DNA of 64,000 nucleotides from Verrucomicrobiales bacterium (GTDB lineage: Bacteria; Verrucomicrobiota; Verrucomicrobiia; Verrucomicrobiales; DEV007): contig JAEUHI010000050.1 of NCBI GenBank assembly GCA_016795385.1, positions 1 through 64,000 on the forward strand. The letters run 5' to 3'. The first letter of the stretch is position 1; each line of letters starts with the position of its first letter. A model generated the notes under the pieces. It did no database searches, was not told where the DNA came from, and was given only the letters and a program-made list of their open reading frames with translations. Made by a program: the position numbers and the translations under genes. This document shows positions 61,146-64,000 of the stretch, in pieces.

Positions 61146-62276
61146 TCACGAAAAGACCTCGGTCCAGGGCAGGTCGTGCGCTTGTCCCACTTCCTCGCAG
61201 GTGAGCTTCCCACGGAAGCAATTGATCCCGCCGACGAGTTCTGGAGCCCGGAAACAGGCGGCCTCAAGTCCGGCCGTGGCGAGGAGTTGCAGGTAGGGCA
61301 GAGTCACACTCGTGAGCGCCTGGGTCGAGGTTCTCGCATAGGCGCCAGGCATGTTCGCGACGCAATAATGGATCACGCCCTCCTCGGTGAAGACGGGATT
61401 TTCATGGGTCGTCGGACGGGTCGTCTCGATGCAGCCTCCCTGATCGACGGCGATGTCGACAACCACGGTGCCCTCGCGCATGAGGCGCAACATCTCGCGG
61501 CTGACGAGCTTCGGGGCCCTCGCTCCCGGCACGAGCACGGCCCCGATGAGCAGGTCGGTGCGGGGCAGGACCTCGAGCAGGGCCGACTCGCTGCTGTAGA
61601 GCGTCTTCGCCGCAGGCATGGCGGTGTCGAGCCAGGTCATGCGTTCGCTGCTGACCTCGAGGATCGTCGTGTCGGCCCCGATCCCGGTCGCGACCTTCGC
61701 GGCGTTGGTCCCGCAAGTGCCGCCGCCGATGATGGTGACGCGTCCCGGCAACACGCCCGGCACCCCTCCCAACAAGGTGCCACGGCCACCCGCGTGTTTG
61801 GCGAGGTGATAGGCTCCAACCATCACGCTCATGCGGCCGGCGACTTCGCTCATGGGCTCGAGGAGGGGCAGGCGTTTGCCGATCTGCACGGTCTCATAAG
61901 CAATCCCGGTGACGCCCGTAGCGACGAGGGATTCGGTGAGGCGTTTGTCGGCGGCGAGGTGGAGGTAGGTGAAAAGAATCTGCCCGGCCCGCAGCATCGC
62001 GATTTCCTGGGGCTGGGGTTCCTTCACTTTCACGATGAGGTCGGCGGCGGCAAAAACCTCGGCGGCGGTGGCGGCGATTTCGGCTCCGGCCTCGAGGTAT
62101 TCGCTGTCGGCATAAGCGGCACCGGCTCCCGCCCCGGTCTCGACGATCACCCGCACGCCTTGTCGCACGAGCTGCCGCGCCCCTCCCGGCGTCAGAGCGA
62201 CGCGGTTTTCCTGGCTCTTGATTTCACGGGGGCAGCCGACGATGGCGGCCGGGGACAGGGAGAGAGTGTCGTTCAT
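61146..62276 (-). CDS. ald: Alanine dehydrogenase
   Basis: A 376-residue NAD-dependent dehydrogenase that interconverts L-alanine and pyruvate plus ammonia. Motifs are IVGCPREIKSQENRVALTPG, GILFTYLHLA-type QILFTYLHLAADKRLTESLV, VTIIGGGTCGTNAAKVATGI (Rossmann), VVDIAVDQGGCIETTRPTTH (catalytic Asp/Gln region) and HYCVANMPGAYARTST. Length is normal. It could feed pyruvate metabolism or peptidoglycan alanine. The GNAT gene follows. Confidence 0.95.
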   Translation of the reverse strand: MNDTLSLSPAAIVGCPREIKSQENRVALTPGGARQLVRQGVRVIVETGAGAGAAYADSEYLEAGAEIAATAAEVFAAADLIVKVKEPQPQEIAMLRAGQILFTYLHLAADKRLTESLVATGVTGIAYETVQIGKRLPLLEPMSEVAGRMSVMVGAYHLAKHAGGRGTLLGGVPGVLPGRVTIIGGGTCGTNAAKVATGIGADTTILEVSSERMTWLDTAMPAAKTLYSSESALLEVLPRTDLLIGAVLVPGARAPKLVSREMLRLMREGTVVVDIAVDQGGCIETTRPTTHENPVFTEEGVIHYCVANMPGAYARTSTQALTSVTLPYLQLLATAGLEAACFRAPELVGGINCFRGKLTCEEVGQAHDLPWTEVFS

Positions 62277-62448
62277 GGAGCTCTATGACCAGTTTACGAT
62301 CCAATCGTCCGTCTCAAAAGCCCGAAAATCCCTCCCTGCCTGCGTACCGTCACCCAGGAATGACGCCATCCCTCCGGGTGAGCTTTCCATTTTCAATTTC
62401 GACCGGCGTGCTACCTTTGCGTTCCTTCCTTACCCTCCTTTTCCTTTT

Positions 62449-63693
62449 ATGGCGATTCTCCGCCAGCCGATTTCCGTTTCATCCGTCACTCGACATCTCC
62501 ACTGCTTCGTGATCGGGCTTCTGCTCCCTGCCCCGTTGTGCGCCCAGGTGGGTGAAGAATCGACCGGCGTGCTGCCTTTGGGCGCGGCGGGCAATCAATC
62601 TTCCGCCTGGAGAAAAGAGTCGGTCGGCCCGTGGGGCAAACTCGAGTATTTCCCGGTCGTGCTCGAGCCGCCGGCTTCCCATTTGTGGGAGGCGCTCTAC
62701 GACGAGCGCTCCTACTGGAACTTCGACAAGCTTGAGCAGGCCGAAGCCCGGACACTTCTAGAGACGCTGGGGCTTTCCGCGGAAACCCTGGCCCTCATCG
62801 ATGCCGAGGGGATCTGGAAGACGGGCACTCAGGGGCTCGAGCTGGAGTTCGGAGACCAGGTGGTGGAGAGCCTCACCGCGGAGAATCGCGCCGCCCTTGC
62901 GAAGTGGTTCCGGCTCAACAGCAATCTTTTCTTCTCCAAGACGATCATCAATTTCGAGGGTGGGGATTTCTCGTTTTTCGAAAACCGGCTCGTCGCGCCG
63001 GAAACCCTGGCCCTTGTCAAAAAGCTCTCGTTCAGCCGCCGCAACGTCCTCAGCCTGATGGACAGGGCCTACATTCTCCGCCAGATCGAGGATGATGCGG
63101 AAAAAGAGCGTTTCCTCCGCGCGACTTTCGCAACCCGGGGGCTCATCGTCCGACTCGTGATGGATGGCAGCGTGGATCTCGAGTCGATGATCCGGTATTG
63201 GTCGTGCGACGGACAGAACACCGGGTTCGAGCCCATCCTCCGTGGCGTGCAGAATGTCGAGGGGGTGAACAAGATCGACCTTGTCCAGATCCTGCCCCCC
63301 GTGCCCCGCCGTTACCTCTACGGATTCACGAATCTGCGGGACGTCAGCCCGAACAACACACCCGACTGCTTCTGGACGTCGGTCCAGTTTTTCCGCCGTC
63401 AGGTCTCCCCGCGCCTCCTCGACCCCCTCCGCCTCATGCATCACATCGAGGGCGATTTCCAGCGGATCGAGACGGAAGATCTGCGCTTCGGCGACCTCGT
63501 CTGCATGTTCGACGAAACCGACAACAGCTTTCTCCACAGTTATGTCCATATCGCCGGCGACGTCGTTTTCTCCAAAAACGGTGCCAGCTTCGCCCGACCC
63601 TATGTGCTGACCCTCAAGTCCGATATGCTCTCCGTCTATCTCGACGAGTCGCGCTACCGCGTCGAAGTCTATCGCCGAACCCCGCAACCGTGA
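62449..63693 (+). CDS. Secreted protein of unknown family with an NlpC/P60-like Cys/His pattern
   Basis: A 414-residue exported protein with a signal peptide (HLHCFVIGLLLPAPLCAQ). The N-terminal part has GPWGKLEYFPVVLEPP, repeated in the next gene. The C-terminal part (about 300-385) shows D-C-F-W (Cys307), then RFGDLVCMF, then LHSYVHIAGDVVFSKNG (His363/His367). This is the order expected of NlpC/P60 or CHAP-type cysteine hydrolases (Cys, G-D-L-V, His). The match is by eye only; no named family was recognised. A cell-wall or peptide hydrolase role is inferred. Confidence 0.5.
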   Translation: MAILRQPISVSSVTRHLHCFVIGLLLPAPLCAQVGEESTGVLPLGAAGNQSSAWRKESVGPWGKLEYFPVVLEPPASHLWEALYDERSYWNFDKLEQAEARTLLETLGLSAETLALIDAEGIWKTGTQGLELEFGDQVVESLTAENRAALAKWFRLNSNLFFSKTIINFEGGDFSFFENRLVAPETLALVKKLSFSRRNVLSLMDRAYILRQIEDDAEKERFLRATFATRGLIVRLVMDGSVDLESMIRYWSCDGQNTGFEPILRGVQNVEGVNKIDLVQILPPVPRRYLYGFTNLRDVSPNNTPDCFWTSVQFFRRQVSPRLLDPLRLMHHIEGDFQRIETEDLRFGDLVCMFDETDNSFLHSYVHIAGDVVFSKNGASFARPYVLTLKSDMLSVYLDESRYRVEVYRRTPQP

Positions 63694-63694
63694 G

Positions 63695-64000
63695 ATGCCC
63701 ATGAGACTCCTTCTTTGGTGGGGCATCTTCGTGATGCTGTCTTCATCGGCCTCCGGCCAGCAATCCGACGGCGGGGACGAGCCCGTCACGCCCTCTCCCG
63801 CGCACCGGCGTCCTGTCGTGGCGCTGCCCCCGGGCCCTTGGGGAACACTCGAGTATTTTCCCATCCCCCTCGCATGCCCCCCGTCTTCACTCGCCTACAT
63901 GCCCACTCCTTCCCAGCAGGTGGAATGGGTGTTCCATGCCCGCACCCAGGCCGGCCTCGAGGCGGAAATGCTCGCTGCCGGGGTCACTCCAGCAGAGATC
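63695..64000 (+). CDS. Tandem paralogue of the preceding secreted protein (3' end outside window)
   Basis: Begins 1 base after the previous stop; an ATG two codons later (63701) is also possible. It carries a signal peptide (RLLLWWGIFVMLSSSASGQ) and GPWGTLEYFPIPLACPPSSL, matching GPWGKLEYFPVVLEPPASHL of the upstream gene. Only the first 102 codons are in the window, so the catalytic-like region cannot be examined. Confidence 0.75.
   Translation, partial: MPMRLLLWWGIFVMLSSSASGQQSDGGDEPVTPSPAHRRPVVALPPGPWGTLEYFPIPLACPPSSLAYMPTPSQQVEWVFHARTQAGLEAEMLAAGVTPAEI

Overview
The window is most consistent with a GC-rich Gram-negative bacterium of the phylum Verrucomicrobiota. The evidence is a combination typical of the PVC group: a DUF1592-type 'planctomycete cytochrome' protein paired with a DUF1552 protein, a membrane-bound-dehydrogenase/HEAT/CxxCH protein, formylglycine sulfatases, an FG-GAP protein, a Tat-exported Gfo/Idh/MocA oxidoreductase, an autotransporter-strand-repeat protein without a beta-barrel, a pilin-like protein ending in a 'DG' motif, and LpxA (lipid A synthesis). 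No rRNA, tRNA or CRISPR array was recognised. The genus was not determined, and no database search was possible.

Layout. 1-1.7 kb: wreck of a defence locus. The 3' end of an IS3-family element has run into a AAA ATPase gene, and directly upstream of that ATPase lies the frameshifted C-terminal remnant of a type ISP restriction-modification enzyme. 1.8-9.2 kb: exported family-10 glycosidase-like protein, tandem DUF3251-like lipoprotein, LpxA, outer-membrane efflux lipoprotein, a HupE-like membrane protein and a PIN-domain pair. 9.3-12.1 kb: Gfo/Idh/MocA oxidoreductase and a beta-helix protein, then about 3.3 copies of a 100-bp tandem repeat. 12.5-23.7 kb: a long minus-strand array with DUF1592, a PD-(D/E)XK gene framed by 29-bp inverted repeats, DUF1552, an unknown exported protein, sulfatase, sialidase, sulfatase and a conserved unknown. 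This looks like a catabolic locus for sulfated, possibly sialylated, glycans.

23.9-31.1 kb: ferritin-like protein, then SGNH-like, NHL/HEAT/CxxCH, FG-GAP and Cys-rich proteins. 31.2-37.3 kb: SulP transporter plus RND adaptor and pump in one operon. 37.3-38.2 kb: a nucleotidyltransferase-type two-gene module that may be toxin-antitoxin. 38.3-45.7 kb: APC permease, exported proteins with Kelch and autotransporter repeats, and a PLP-dependent sulfhydrylase. 46-50.9 kb: PPK2, a CbiX chelatase with a DR2241-like Fe-S partner, and a pilin-like protein. 51.2-56.8 kb: RarA and a groEL-groES-dnaK chaperone cluster. 57-64 kb: solute-binding lipoprotein, EboA/EboB pair, HigBA, GNAT, alanine dehydrogenase, and two tandem secreted paralogues in which I see an NlpC/P60-like Cys/His pattern.

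Intergenic regions carry several repeat families (CATACTC-type, GTGATC/GACCGG hairpin, ATCTGCGG/CCGCGG, CCTTTTAC and the 100-bp tandem). The points most worth follow-up are the inverted-repeat-bounded nuclease gene inside the DUF1592/DUF1552 locus, the decayed type ISP/ATPase locus, and the tandem cysteine-hydrolase-like secreted proteins at the right edge.
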